Source of the DNA: Candidatus Heimdallarchaeota archaeon
GTDB lineage: Archaea > Asgardarchaeota > Heimdallarchaeia > Heimdallarchaeales > Heimdallarchaeaceae
Assembly (NCBI GenBank): GCA_023135215.1
Contig: JAGLTP010000197.1
Coordinates: 1 to 8,471 of the forward strand
DNA: 8,471 nt
Reading direction: 5' to 3'
The notes under the pieces are model-generated. The model had not been told where the DNA came from and did not search any database. It was given only the letters and a program-made list of their open reading frames with translations. The position numbers and the translations under genes were made by a program. Of the stretch, positions 1-6,648 are shown in pieces; the stretch's first letter is position 1, and every line of letters starts with the position of its first letter.

Positions 1-1002
1 AACAGCCCTGCAATATTGACCAGTCTTATAGTAAACGGAATTATAGCTGGAATTGCTGCGGTTCTTCTATTCATACCAATAATAATCATTTTTTATGCTC
101 TAATTGCTATCATGGAAGATTCAGGATATCTAGCAAGATCTGCTTTTATTATGGATAGAGTTATGGGTAAATTTGGACTTCAAGGAACAGCTTTTCTCAG
201 CATGGTTATGGGATTTGGATGTAATGTTGCAGGAATAATGGCAACCAGAACTATCAAGAATGAGAAGGATAGAATTTCCATGATAATTACAAATTCATTT
301 TTGCCTTGTGCTGCTCGTTTGGGAGTTATAGCTTTTCTGACTGGTATATTTTTTGAACCTTGGTTAGCTGCTTTGCTGATGCTTACTCTCTATGGTTTCA
401 CTATATTCCTTGTTCTTGCATCCTCATTTTTATTCGGTCTATTCTTTAAGAAAAGTGATCCTTTACCCTTAATTCTAGAAATACCTGATTACAGAAGACC
501 AAGATTGAGAAATATATTCTATTTAACATGGACAAGAGCAGGGATATTTGTAAAAAAAGCAGGAACTTTTATTTTTATTGCGTCAATATTAATCTGGTTG
601 ATGAGCAGCATTCCATTTGGAGCTCCTCCTGAAAGAACTATTGCAGGTTATCTTGGAAGAGGTATATCTTATGTGTCAGAACCACTTCTTGGTTTAGATT
701 GGAAAATGGTTATTCCGTTAATTTTTGGTATTCCAGCTAAAGAAGTAATAATCTCTGCTTTAGGTATTCTTTATTCAACAGGAGGTAGTATTATAGAAGT
801 TATTAGGGCTAGCTGGTCCATACCCCAAGCAATTTCCTTTTTACTATTTCAACTAACTTATGCTCCCTGTTTTGCTGCTATAGCTACTATCAGATCTGAA
901 ACAAAAAGTTGGAAATTGACAGCACTAGGATTCTTTTATCCCCTAATTGTTACTATTATTTTTACGACTATAGTTTATCAAATCCTAAATTTGGTGATGT
1001 AA
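1..1002 (+). CDS. feoB: Ferrous iron transport protein B, C-terminal part (5' end outside window)
   Basis: FeoB is the inner-membrane Fe(II) permease; its N-terminal GTPase domain, not in this window, drives or gates uptake through the membrane domain seen here. Frame 1 is open from the first base, so the TTG at 16 is an internal leucine codon, not a start. In the 333 visible residues the first Gate repeat carries the EDSGYLARSAF signature (about 39-49), then GFGCNV with Cys74 and a PCAARLG segment with Cys103. The second Gate half has GIPAKEV (about 243-249) and YAPCFA with Cys290. These cysteines match positions conserved in FeoB and proposed to line the iron path. About eight hydrophobic segments are visible. 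The stop TAA is directly followed by the start of a small Cys-rich gene, whose ribosome binding site lies inside the last feoB codons. Family assignment is firm; the missing half is simply beyond the edge. Confidence 0.95.
   Translation, partial: NSPAILTSLIVNGIIAGIAAVLLFIPIIIIFYALIAIMEDSGYLARSAFIMDRVMGKFGLQGTAFLSMVMGFGCNVAGIMATRTIKNEKDRISMIITNSFLPCAARLGVIAFLTGIFFEPWLAALLMLTLYGFTIFLVLASSFLFGLFFKKSDPLPLILEIPDYRRPRLRNIFYLTWTRAGIFVKKAGTFIFIASILIWLMSSIPFGAPPERTIAGYLGRGISYVSEPLLGLDWKMVIPLIFGIPAKEVIISALGILYSTGGSIIEVIRASWSIPQAISFLLFQLTYAPCFAAIATIRSETKSWKLTALGFFYPLIVTIIFTTIVYQILNLVM
993..998 (+). promoter_or_regulatory. Shine-Dalgarno site for the 54-codon gene after feoB
   Basis: GGTGAT lies inside the last codons of feoB, 4 nt before the ATG at 1003. 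It is complementary to the conserved archaeal 16S rRNA 3' tail. It supports the small downstream reading frame as a translated gene and suggests coupling to feoB translation. Confidence 0.65.
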
Positions 1003-1167
1003 ATGAAGCAGGAACAATTATCCTTCTGGACAAAAGTAAGAAGATGGTTAGTAAAATATTTCTTGTCTAGAAACAAATGTCATGGACAGTGTTTAGAATG
1101 TGATACTTGTCCTTGGATAGACAAAGAAAAATATTCATTTGAAATAAAAAGAAAAGTGGAATCTTAA
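1003..1167 (+). CDS. Small cysteine-rich protein coupled to feoB (54 aa)
   Basis: This short gene begins on the base after the feoB stop codon and has a strong GGTGAT ribosome binding site 4 nt upstream. Its protein starts MKQEQLSFWT and has a basic, amphipathic N-terminal stretch (residues 9-25, with WTKVRRWLVKYF). A compact cysteine cluster follows, C26-x3-C30-x2-C33-x2-C36, and then a charged tail ending in KVES. Four cysteines within 11 residues could hold a metal ion or an iron-sulfur cluster. No transmembrane helix is evident, which differs from the FeoB-associated Cys-rich membrane protein of Firmicutes. FeoC of enterobacteria is also a small cysteine-containing FeoB partner, but I see no clear winged-helix pattern here. 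A role in Fe(II) uptake is inferred from position only. The gene was identified by reading the frame directly; its stop lies within an 18-bp palindrome. Confidence 0.7.
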   Translation: MKQEQLSFWTKVRRWLVKYFLSRNKCHGQCLECDTCPWIDKEKYSFEIKRKVES

Positions 1168-1174
1168 GATTCCA
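1141..1174 (-). terminator. Hairpin plus T-rich tract downstream of tldE
   Basis: Positions 1157-1174 form a perfect 18-bp palindrome that can fold as a 7-bp stem with a TTAA loop. Read on the minus strand, it starts 8 nt after the tldE stop and is followed by a T-rich run (CTTTTCTTTTTATTTC, 1156 down to 1141). Hairpin plus T tract resembles an intrinsic terminator, and T runs alone are known to terminate archaeal transcription. On the plus strand no comparable T tract follows, so its use there is doubtful. The palindrome also covers the stop codon of the small Cys-rich gene. Confidence 0.45.
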
Positions 1175-1182
1175 TGAATAAA

Positions 1183-2562
1183 CTAATGTTCTGTTTTACT
1201 AGTGAATCTGAAGGTTTTTGCTCTTATAGGTGCAACTAATCCTCCAATTCCCATTCCTGAAACTGGTTGACTCAATTCTTTACCAACATCTATATCAGCT
1301 AAAAACCTAGGTAATTCATCTGTAAATCTCATGTTCTTAGCAGAACCTACAATCTCTCCATTCTTGATGATGAAAAGTCCGTCTTTAGACATACCTGTTA
1401 TAGAACCTACTGGAGGATTAACATAATTAGTATAGTGAAGATTGGTAATCAATAATCCATCATCTATTTCTGAAATCAGATTCTCTTTTGATTTGATTCC
1501 TGGTTTCATTGTCATTGCGAATGGAATTCCGATTGTTCTCCCCATGAAGCTTAATCCACATCCTTTCGGTTGGGCTCCAATTTTAGCTGCGTGGAGTCTT
1601 GAGTAGGAGTAATTCTTTAATACTCCATTTTCAAAAACTGGAAAACTTTGTGTTGCCAAACCTTCATCATCTAAGGGACGGGCACTAAGAAGTTCAACAT
1701 TGTGAGGTTCATTTATGATAGTATAATCTGTATCAAAAACTTGTTGACCAATTTTATCCATCAAGAAACTTCTTCTATTTACTAGTTGCATTGAAGATGT
1801 TGCAAAAGCAGTCATTCTAAGTACTGTGGCTACTGCTTGGTGATCAAGAAGTACTTCATACTCTCCTGGTTCAATTGAAATAGCCCCTAAACCTTTAACA
1901 GCTCTTTCAGCTACTTCAACAGATTCTTTTTCCATATTTAGTTTACTAAAAAAACGAGTTCCAAAATTGCTGTTGGATCTACTCTCCTCACCGTCTTTTT
2001 GTGCTTGTATGTTCAAGTTGGATCTCATATTAGTTCCAGGATAAACAACTTCTACACCGGAGGTTGATGAGAACAATCTATAACCATCTGTTAGTAGAAA
2101 ATTACCTGATACACCAGCAACGCTTTTGTCTACTGCTTCTCCTGCAACAATTGCTCCTTCTATTTGATCAACAATGTCGTCAGGTTCAAGAGAACGAGCT
2201 TGAGGGTCATTTAGTTTTAGTTTAGGATAATCTTGTTTCTCTTTTAAGATGCCAGGGTACATAGGATCTGGAGGTACTATCTTGGCAGCTTTTGTTACAA
2301 ACTCTACAAGTTTCAAAATGCTCTCTTTTGATAAATCATTTGTTACTGAAGTTGATTTTTGTTTTCCATTATACACAACTGTCAATTGAAACTGTCTACT
2401 GAAATCAACATAGTTTTGAAGTATTTCTGAATTGGAAAATCTAGTTGCATATTGGGTTGATACATTTGAATTAACAAACGCTTCTGCTCCAAGTTCCTTA
2501 GTTCTCTTCAAAGCTAAATCAGATAGCTCATGCAATAATTCTTTTTGTTGTTCTAAACTCAT
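1183..2562 (-). CDS. tldE: TldE/PmbA family protein, non-catalytic partner of TldD
   Basis: TldE (PmbA) pairs with TldD to form a cytoplasmic heterodimeric protease (peptidase family U62). In bacteria the complex trims microcin B17 leader peptide and degrades the CcdA antitoxin; archaeal substrates are not established. The 459-residue protein compares well with about 450 in E. coli. It has an N-terminal half beginning MSLEQQKELLHEL and a C-terminal half marked by PGEYEVLLDH, RPLDDEGLATQ, a GVLKNYSYSRLHAAKIG stretch and PPVGSITGMSKDGLFIIKNG. It lacks the HExxxH metal motif, as expected for TldE. The frame stays open 42 codons further upstream to 2688, but that stretch overlaps the end of tldD. 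The ATG at 2562 has a GGGTGAT ribosome binding site 4 nt upstream, so this start is preferred. It lies 5 nt after the tldD stop, consistent with one operon. Confidence 0.93.
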   Translation of the reverse strand: MSLEQQKELLHELSDLALKRTKELGAEAFVNSNVSTQYATRFSNSEILQNYVDFSRQFQLTVVYNGKQKSTSVTNDLSKESILKLVEFVTKAAKIVPPDPMYPGILKEKQDYPKLKLNDPQARSLEPDDIVDQIEGAIVAGEAVDKSVAGVSGNFLLTDGYRLFSSTSGVEVVYPGTNMRSNLNIQAQKDGEESRSNSNFGTRFFSKLNMEKESVEVAERAVKGLGAISIEPGEYEVLLDHQAVATVLRMTAFATSSMQLVNRRSFLMDKIGQQVFDTDYTIINEPHNVELLSARPLDDEGLATQSFPVFENGVLKNYSYSRLHAAKIGAQPKGCGLSFMGRTIGIPFAMTMKPGIKSKENLISEIDDGLLITNLHYTNYVNPPVGSITGMSKDGLFIIKNGEIVGSAKNMRFTDELPRFLADIDVGKELSQPVSGMGIGGLVAPIRAKTFRFTSKTEH

Positions 2563-2566
2563 TTTT

Positions 2567-2573
2567 ATCACCC
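2567..2573 (-). promoter_or_regulatory. Shine-Dalgarno site overlapping the tldD stop
   Basis: On the minus strand GGGTGAT contains the TGA stop codon of tldD and lies 4 nt before the tldE ATG at 2562. This fixes the tldE start and suggests that ribosomes finishing tldD restart on tldE, helping equal production of the two subunits. Confidence 0.7.
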
Positions 2574-4010
2574 AGAAAAGATATTTATATCTTGAAATCT
2601 TGAATAAGGTCCTCCATGCGATATCCAAATAACTTGCATGTGTGGAGCTCCCTTTCCACAACTTGGTCCTAATCCTTTGATGTGCCATTCTTTAGTCATT
2701 AAATCCAGTCCTCCCCAAAACTGAGGAGTTGAAGCTTGGTATATTGTGTTCTTTAGAGGTTTGCCTAACTCTCCATTTTCTATCTCATAAGCCATTTGCA
2801 CTGAAAATTGGAAATTAGTTCTCTTGTCATCAATTGAATGGGATTTCCATCCAATTCCATAAATCCCTTCTTTAGTTTCTTCAATAAGTCCATCTAAATC
2901 TTTTGGTCCTTCAGCATCTGGTTCAAGGTAAAGATTACTCATTCTAACGAGAGGGATTCTGTTGTATCGAGCAATACGAGCATTGCCATTACTATGCTCT
3001 AGACCAACAATTTTTGCTGTTTGTCTATCAGATTGATAACCTTCGAATATTCCATTTCTAACTACATCAAACTTCTTAGTTGCTACACCCTCATGGTCAT
3101 ATTTCTCATGACCTAGAACATAGGGCATAGTAGGATCACAAACTAAATTTGTTTTTTCTGAACCATATTTGTAACCCGTACCCAGTTTATCTTGTGTAAG
3201 AAAACTTGTTCCAGCAAAATCAGCTTCCCATCCTAAAACCCTATCAAGTTCAGATGGATGTCCACAGCTCTCATGGATTGTCAACCCCAATTGAAAAGGT
3301 TCAAGAATGAATGCTGTTTTCTGAGGTTTCGGAGCTTTTGCTACAGTTGCTAGAACAATCGCTTCTTTAGCTATTCTGTCAGAAGTTGCTTCAAAATCGA
3401 ATTTGTCTATGAATTCGTAACCTCTCATCTCAAATAATCCTTCACTTCTAGATTGATTATCTTCTGCAATAGCTATAGCAGATACATTAGCTCCTGTAAA
3501 TAATTCCTCTTGAGTTATCCTAGTTCCTTCGCTATTTCCATAATCCAGATATACGTTATAAAAAGCCATACTGTTACTTCGAGATTTAATCACATTTCCT
3601 TTCTCAGTAATAATAGAATCAGATAATTTTAGAATTTCAATTTTGTCCTCAATTGGTACATTAAATGGATCTTTTTTGAAAGGAGTTTTGTAATTGTCTT
3701 TTATAATAGGCTCCTCTGTCAACTCTACTGGATTCTTCTGAACTTTACTTGTAGCTTCAGCTTCTTTAATTGCAGCTTTAGCTATTTGATCTAAAGTACT
3801 CTCTTCAATAACTGCTGTAGAAGCAAAACCCCATGCTCCATTTTTAATGACCCTAATTCCGTAACCTCGATCATTATAAATACCAGCAGTTTCGACTTCC
3901 CCATCTCTCGTTGAAGTATTCTCATATTTATATCCAAATACTCTTACTTCGGCAAAAGATGCTCCTCCCTTTTCTGCTTTTTCTAAACCTTTAGCTATAA
4001 AATCGTCCAT
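2568..4010 (-). CDS. tldD: TldD metalloprotease, catalytic subunit
   Basis: TldD is the zinc-bearing catalytic subunit of the TldD/TldE protease in the cytoplasm. With the start chosen here the protein has 480 residues, close to about 481 in E. coli. It opens MDDFIAKGLEKAEKGGASFAEVRV, the usual start of the family's N-terminal domain. The metal motif HExxxH is present as HESCGH (H246, E247, H251). Near the C-terminus an SCGKG segment (C451) matches the conserved CGK cysteine of the family. ATGs at 4019 and 4082 are also in frame and would add 3 or 24 residues. None of the three starts has a Shine-Dalgarno sequence. The start at 4010 is preferred because a TTTAAATA box at 4037-4044 would place transcription near 4014, and because the extra N-terminal residues look unlike the family. 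tldE follows after 5 nt. The divergent neighbour is an exporter. Confidence 0.93.
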   Translation of the reverse strand: MDDFIAKGLEKAEKGGASFAEVRVFGYKYENTSTRDGEVETAGIYNDRGYGIRVIKNGAWGFASTAVIEESTLDQIAKAAIKEAEATSKVQKNPVELTEEPIIKDNYKTPFKKDPFNVPIEDKIEILKLSDSIITEKGNVIKSRSNSMAFYNVYLDYGNSEGTRITQEELFTGANVSAIAIAEDNQSRSEGLFEMRGYEFIDKFDFEATSDRIAKEAIVLATVAKAPKPQKTAFILEPFQLGLTIHESCGHPSELDRVLGWEADFAGTSFLTQDKLGTGYKYGSEKTNLVCDPTMPYVLGHEKYDHEGVATKKFDVVRNGIFEGYQSDRQTAKIVGLEHSNGNARIARYNRIPLVRMSNLYLEPDAEGPKDLDGLIEETKEGIYGIGWKSHSIDDKRTNFQFSVQMAYEIENGELGKPLKNTIYQASTPQFWGGLDLMTKEWHIKGLGPSCGKGAPHMQVIWISHGGPYSRFQDINIFSG

Positions 4011-4036
4011 ATAATTCATAGTAACGTTTTTCGTTC

Positions 4037-4044
4037 TATTTAAA
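4037..4044 (-). promoter_or_regulatory. Candidate TATA box for tldDE
   Basis: Read on the minus strand this is TTTAAATA, matching the archaeal TATA consensus, with an A-rich stretch just upstream that could serve as the BRE. Its centre is about 30 nt from the ATG at 4010, which predicts a leader of only a few bases. If the longer tldD reading frame from 4082 were used, the box would lie inside the gene. Confidence 0.4.
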
Positions 4045-4101
4045 TTTGTATCGAAAAGAAGATGATTGGAATTTTCATTCATCTCTACAGAGTTAACAAC
4101 T

Positions 4102-4112
4102 CTTTTAAGTAT
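4102..4112 (+). promoter_or_regulatory. Candidate TATA box for the MFS exporter gene
   Basis: CTTTTAAGTAT lies about 44 nt before the TTG start at 4152, which predicts a leader of roughly 18 nt. The motif is nearly symmetric and reads ATACTTAAAAG on the other strand. It could therefore also drive a leaderless tldD message starting at 4082, about 24 nt away. Assignment to one direction is uncertain. Confidence 0.35.
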
Positions 4113-4151
4113 CTCATAAACAATTCATAGAACGAGATAAAGGGATTATAT

Positions 4152-5510
4152 TTGTCATCAAATGCTAATATTCAGGAAGGAGACAATAAGTTCAGGCAAT
4201 ACCTGTTCTTTTGGGGAGGTCAATTATTTAGCATGTTAGGGTCAAATATAGTTCAGTTCGTTCTTATTCTCTGGATTTCATTTGAAACAGAAAGTGAGCT
4301 GATGCTTGGTCTTTCTTCTCTCGTTGCTTTTGGACCTTTTCTAATTCTTGGACCAATAGCTGGAGTATTAGTTGATAGATTAAACAGGAAATTAATTATA
4401 TTTTCAGCTGATGCAATCATAGCTGTCACAACAGTTGCAGCAATAATACTATTTTACACAAACTTCATGACTTTGTATTGGTATTTCATAATAATTGCAA
4501 TTCGTGGAATTGGTGATACTTTCCATTATACTGCTGTAAGTGCAATGATGCCAACTATGGTTCCTCAAAAACATCTAAGTAGAATGAACGGAATTAACTC
4601 TTTAGCAAATGGTGTTTTGAGAATAATAGGACCAGCAATAGCTGCGGGTTTACTTGCTATTGGTGGAGGTGCTCTTTTACGACATGCACATCTTCTCTGG
4701 ATGGACATCGCTACTTTTGTTATAGCGCTAGTACCTTTAATCTTAATAGCAATTCCCAAAGTTTCATCAACTTTAGAAAAAGGAGAAAAAATCTCATTTT
4801 TCAGCGATTTCAAAGATGCTCTTCTCACCATCAAAAGAATCAATGGTTTATTTCCACTTCTAATTATGTTCATGTTTGTTAATTTCTTCTTTACACCATT
4901 CGGGACACTATTACCACTCTTCGTTGTTAAAACTCACTTCGGTTTTGAAGCGGATTATGCAATTGTTGTTGCCTTTTTACAGGCTGGAACCGTTTTAGGA
5001 AGCTTGATAATGACTTTCTTCAAAGGTTTTAAGAAGAAGGCTCTTAGTAGCTATCTTGCATTAATGTGGGCATTTTCAATCTTTTCTACATTGTATTTTC
5101 TACCATCTAATGAACTATGGATGGTAAATGGAAAATTCTGGCTTATTGGAGCAATATCCTTCCTTACAGTAATCGTACTTCCAATGATCAATGTATCACT
5201 GATTACAGCTTTTCAGATAATAATTCCTCAAGAAAAACTTGGAAGAACAATGAGTGTACTTGCGACTTTGTCTTCAGCAATTCAACCAATAGCTATGTTG
5301 TTATCTGGGGCTATTGGAGAATATACAGGAATACCAATTGTCTATCTAGTATCTGGTATATTAGGCATAGTTCTCTGCTCCATATTATGGTTTACAACAA
5401 AAGCGTCAAAATTGGATCAGACATTAAATGAGCGAATGGATGAAATGAAACAATTAAGTTTAAGTTCCATGCAGGAAACACCACAAACATCAGGTTCTCA
5501 TGAAAATTAG
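4152..5510 (+). CDS. Major facilitator superfamily exporter, DHA3-like (12 membrane segments)
   Basis: This is a proton-coupled-type efflux transporter of the major facilitator superfamily, most like the DHA3 group that includes macrolide efflux proteins. Its substrate is unknown. The 452-residue protein shows 12 hydrophobic segments, six at about 16-202 and six at about 233-414, split by a charged loop (203-232). The motif-A sequence GPIAGVLVDRLNRK (67-80) follows segment 2. A PTMVPQKHLSRMNGINSL stretch leading to IIGPAIAAGLL (134-168) is typical of DHA3 members. The last 35 residues are a polar cytoplasmic tail. The start is TTG; a stop codon lies 8 codons upstream in frame and there is no ATG before residue 28, well inside the first segment. 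A weak purine-rich AAAGGGA precedes the start. It is divergent from tldD, and a DsrE-family gene follows after 54 nt. Confidence 0.9.
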   Translation: MSSNANIQEGDNKFRQYLFFWGGQLFSMLGSNIVQFVLILWISFETESELMLGLSSLVAFGPFLILGPIAGVLVDRLNRKLIIFSADAIIAVTTVAAIILFYTNFMTLYWYFIIIAIRGIGDTFHYTAVSAMMPTMVPQKHLSRMNGINSLANGVLRIIGPAIAAGLLAIGGGALLRHAHLLWMDIATFVIALVPLILIAIPKVSSTLEKGEKISFFSDFKDALLTIKRINGLFPLLIMFMFVNFFFTPFGTLLPLFVVKTHFGFEADYAIVVAFLQAGTVLGSLIMTFFKGFKKKALSSYLALMWAFSIFSTLYFLPSNELWMVNGKFWLIGAISFLTVIVLPMINVSLITAFQIIIPQEKLGRTMSVLATLSSAIQPIAMLLSGAIGEYTGIPIVYLVSGILGIVLCSILWFTTKASKLDQTLNERMDEMKQLSLSSMQETPQTSGSHEN

Positions 5511-5564
5511 TCTGATTTCAAAAATAGAGCTGACGTATGAATTTTGTATAACCAGAATGATTAA

Positions 5565-5924
5565 ATGAAAAACAAAAAATCCTTGACTATGCACAGAGTA
5601 TTTATGATTTTGAGCACAGCTGATACAGTTGTTCATGAAGAGTTAAGTTTTCCTTACGCAATGAATTCCAAGAAACAAGGATGGATGGACAAGGTTCGAG
5701 TTATTCTTTGGGGACCAACTGAAAAACTAGCTGTAGAAGATAAAGATTTCCAAGATTTGATTAATATGCTAATGGTAGCAGGTATAGAGGTAATTGCCTG
5801 TAAAGCATGTAGTGATAATTTCGGTGTAAGTGATGAATTAGAGCAAATTGGAGTTAAAGTACAGTATGTTGGTACTCTAGTAACCGAAATGCTAAAAGAT
5901 GGTTGGTATCAACTAACATTCTAA
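5565..5924 (+). CDS. DsrE-family protein
   Basis: DsrE/DsrF-like proteins are small cytoplasmic alpha/beta proteins, some of which carry sulfur on a conserved cysteine during sulfur relay (DsrE, TusD) while many stand-alone members have no known role. This 119-residue protein has the expected pattern: an N-terminal strand (RVFMILSTADT, about 11-21), the central strand VRVILWGPTEKL (44-55), then IACKACSDNFGVSDEL (77-92), which holds a Cys79-x2-Cys82 pair at the usual active-cysteine position. It ends with YVGTLVTEMLKDGWYQLTF. No dsrF/dsrH or tusBCD partner is adjacent, so a complete sulfur-relay complex is not encoded here. The ATG at 5565 has no Shine-Dalgarno sequence; an alternative ATG at 5589 (residue 9) would also keep the whole fold. 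It may be read together with the exporter gene 54 nt upstream. It ends 10 nt from the converging hydrolase gene. Confidence 0.85.
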   Translation: MKNKKSLTMHRVFMILSTADTVVHEELSFPYAMNSKKQGWMDKVRVILWGPTEKLAVEDKDFQDLINMLMVAGIEVIACKACSDNFGVSDELEQIGVKVQYVGTLVTEMLKDGWYQLTF

Positions 5925-5934
5925 TTAAAGTTGA

Positions 5935-6585
5935 TTACTCTAATAAAGCTCCTTGAAGTATGCCTTCAGTAGTTACTGTTCGAACACCTTTTTCTACCCA
6001 TTCTTTGATCAGATTTTTTGATTTTTCTTCTTCGATTCCTTCTACTGCATCAACTACTAAAAAAATGTCTTGATCCTTTAGATTTAGAAAACCATCAATT
6101 GCGCTTTTTACACAGTAATCTATTGCAACACCATAAATTACTACTTTCTTAGGTTTTAATGTTTTGAGTATAGCTGTAGAGTTAGGATTACTAAATGCAT
6201 CAAAGTTGTCTTTTCTAAAGAAAATAGGACCTTTACTAGAAACAATTTCCTCAATCTTTTCTTTGGAATATTTGACAAGATCAATCCAATTGGCCATATC
6301 AGATCGGGTTTCAATTATCTTTTCTTGCCCTGATGAATTTTGCATACAATGAGGAGGAAAGGTTTCGCTATAATTTGGTTTTTCTGGTTCAATTTCAGAA
6401 TCTTCGAGTGAATGATAATCAACTGAACCCAAGATTCTTATATTCTGTATTCTTGCATACTGTGTTAGCTTGCCTAGATTTTCTTTAATATTTTCAGCTC
6501 CTGTAACATAGAGCTTCCCTTCGGGATTCATAAAATCATTCTGTGTATCTACATCGAAAAATATGATTTCTTCTTTTGTAGTCAT
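5935..6585 (-). CDS. Isochorismatase-superfamily hydrolase, nicotinamidase-like
   Basis: This belongs to the cysteine hydrolase superfamily that includes nicotinamidase (nicotinamide to nicotinate plus ammonia, NAD salvage). The catalytic triad is visible: Asp13 in DVDTQNDF, Lys125 in FFRKDNFDAF and Cys158 in IDYCVKSA, with the usual cis-peptide position just before it (GVA, 152-154). Metal ligands typical of nicotinamidases are partly present: Asp56 and His58 in VDYHS and His79 in FPPHC. The second histidine of the M. tuberculosis PncA site is absent; a glutamate in the intervening segment (61-68) may replace it, as in some nicotinamidases. The segment Asp56-FPPHC favours nicotinamidase over isochorismatase, but substrate is not proven. 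Length (216) is slightly more than typical PncA. The ATG lacks a clear ribosome binding site. It follows the Sua5 gene by 63 nt on the same strand. Confidence 0.85.
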   Translation of the reverse strand: MTTKEEIIFFDVDTQNDFMNPEGKLYVTGAENIKENLGKLTQYARIQNIRILGSVDYHSLEDSEIEPEKPNYSETFPPHCMQNSSGQEKIIETRSDMANWIDLVKYSKEKIEEIVSSKGPIFFRKDNFDAFSNPNSTAILKTLKPKKVVIYGVAIDYCVKSAIDGFLNLKDQDIFLVVDAVEGIEEEKSKNLIKEWVEKGVRTVTTEGILQGALLE

Positions 6586-6615
6586 TTTTGTCCACTTATA
6601 TCATAAGCTTCCCTA

Positions 6616-6630
6616 CTTAAAAATATTTTA
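6616..6630 (-). promoter_or_regulatory. Candidate TATA region for the hydrolase gene
   Basis: On the minus strand this reads TAAAATATTTTTAAG, 31-45 nt before the ATG at 6585. Either of two overlapping TATA-like sequences would give a leader of about 8-15 nt. It suggests the hydrolase can be transcribed separately from the Sua5 gene. In such AT-rich spacer DNA a chance match is possible. Confidence 0.3.
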
Positions 6631-6648
6631 TTCCATCAGAAAAATTTT

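Noticed and set aside
16..18. TTG as the start of a 328-residue protein
   Set aside because: The frame is open upstream to base 1 and the encoded protein is the middle of FeoB, so this is an internal leucine codon.
2563..2688. 42-codon N-terminal extension of tldE
   Set aside because: It lies in a different frame over the conserved end of tldD, while the ATG at 2562 has a strong ribosome binding site and matches the family start.
4565..4873. Minus-strand frame of 102 codons inside the exporter gene
   Set aside because: It is fully antisense to conserved membrane segments and the charged loop of the exporter, resembles no family, and has no upstream signals.
5117..5431. Plus-strand frame of 104 codons inside the exporter gene
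   Set aside because: It overlaps exporter segments 10-12 in another frame, and its composition (rich in Ser, Asn, Tyr, Trp) looks like out-of-frame translation.
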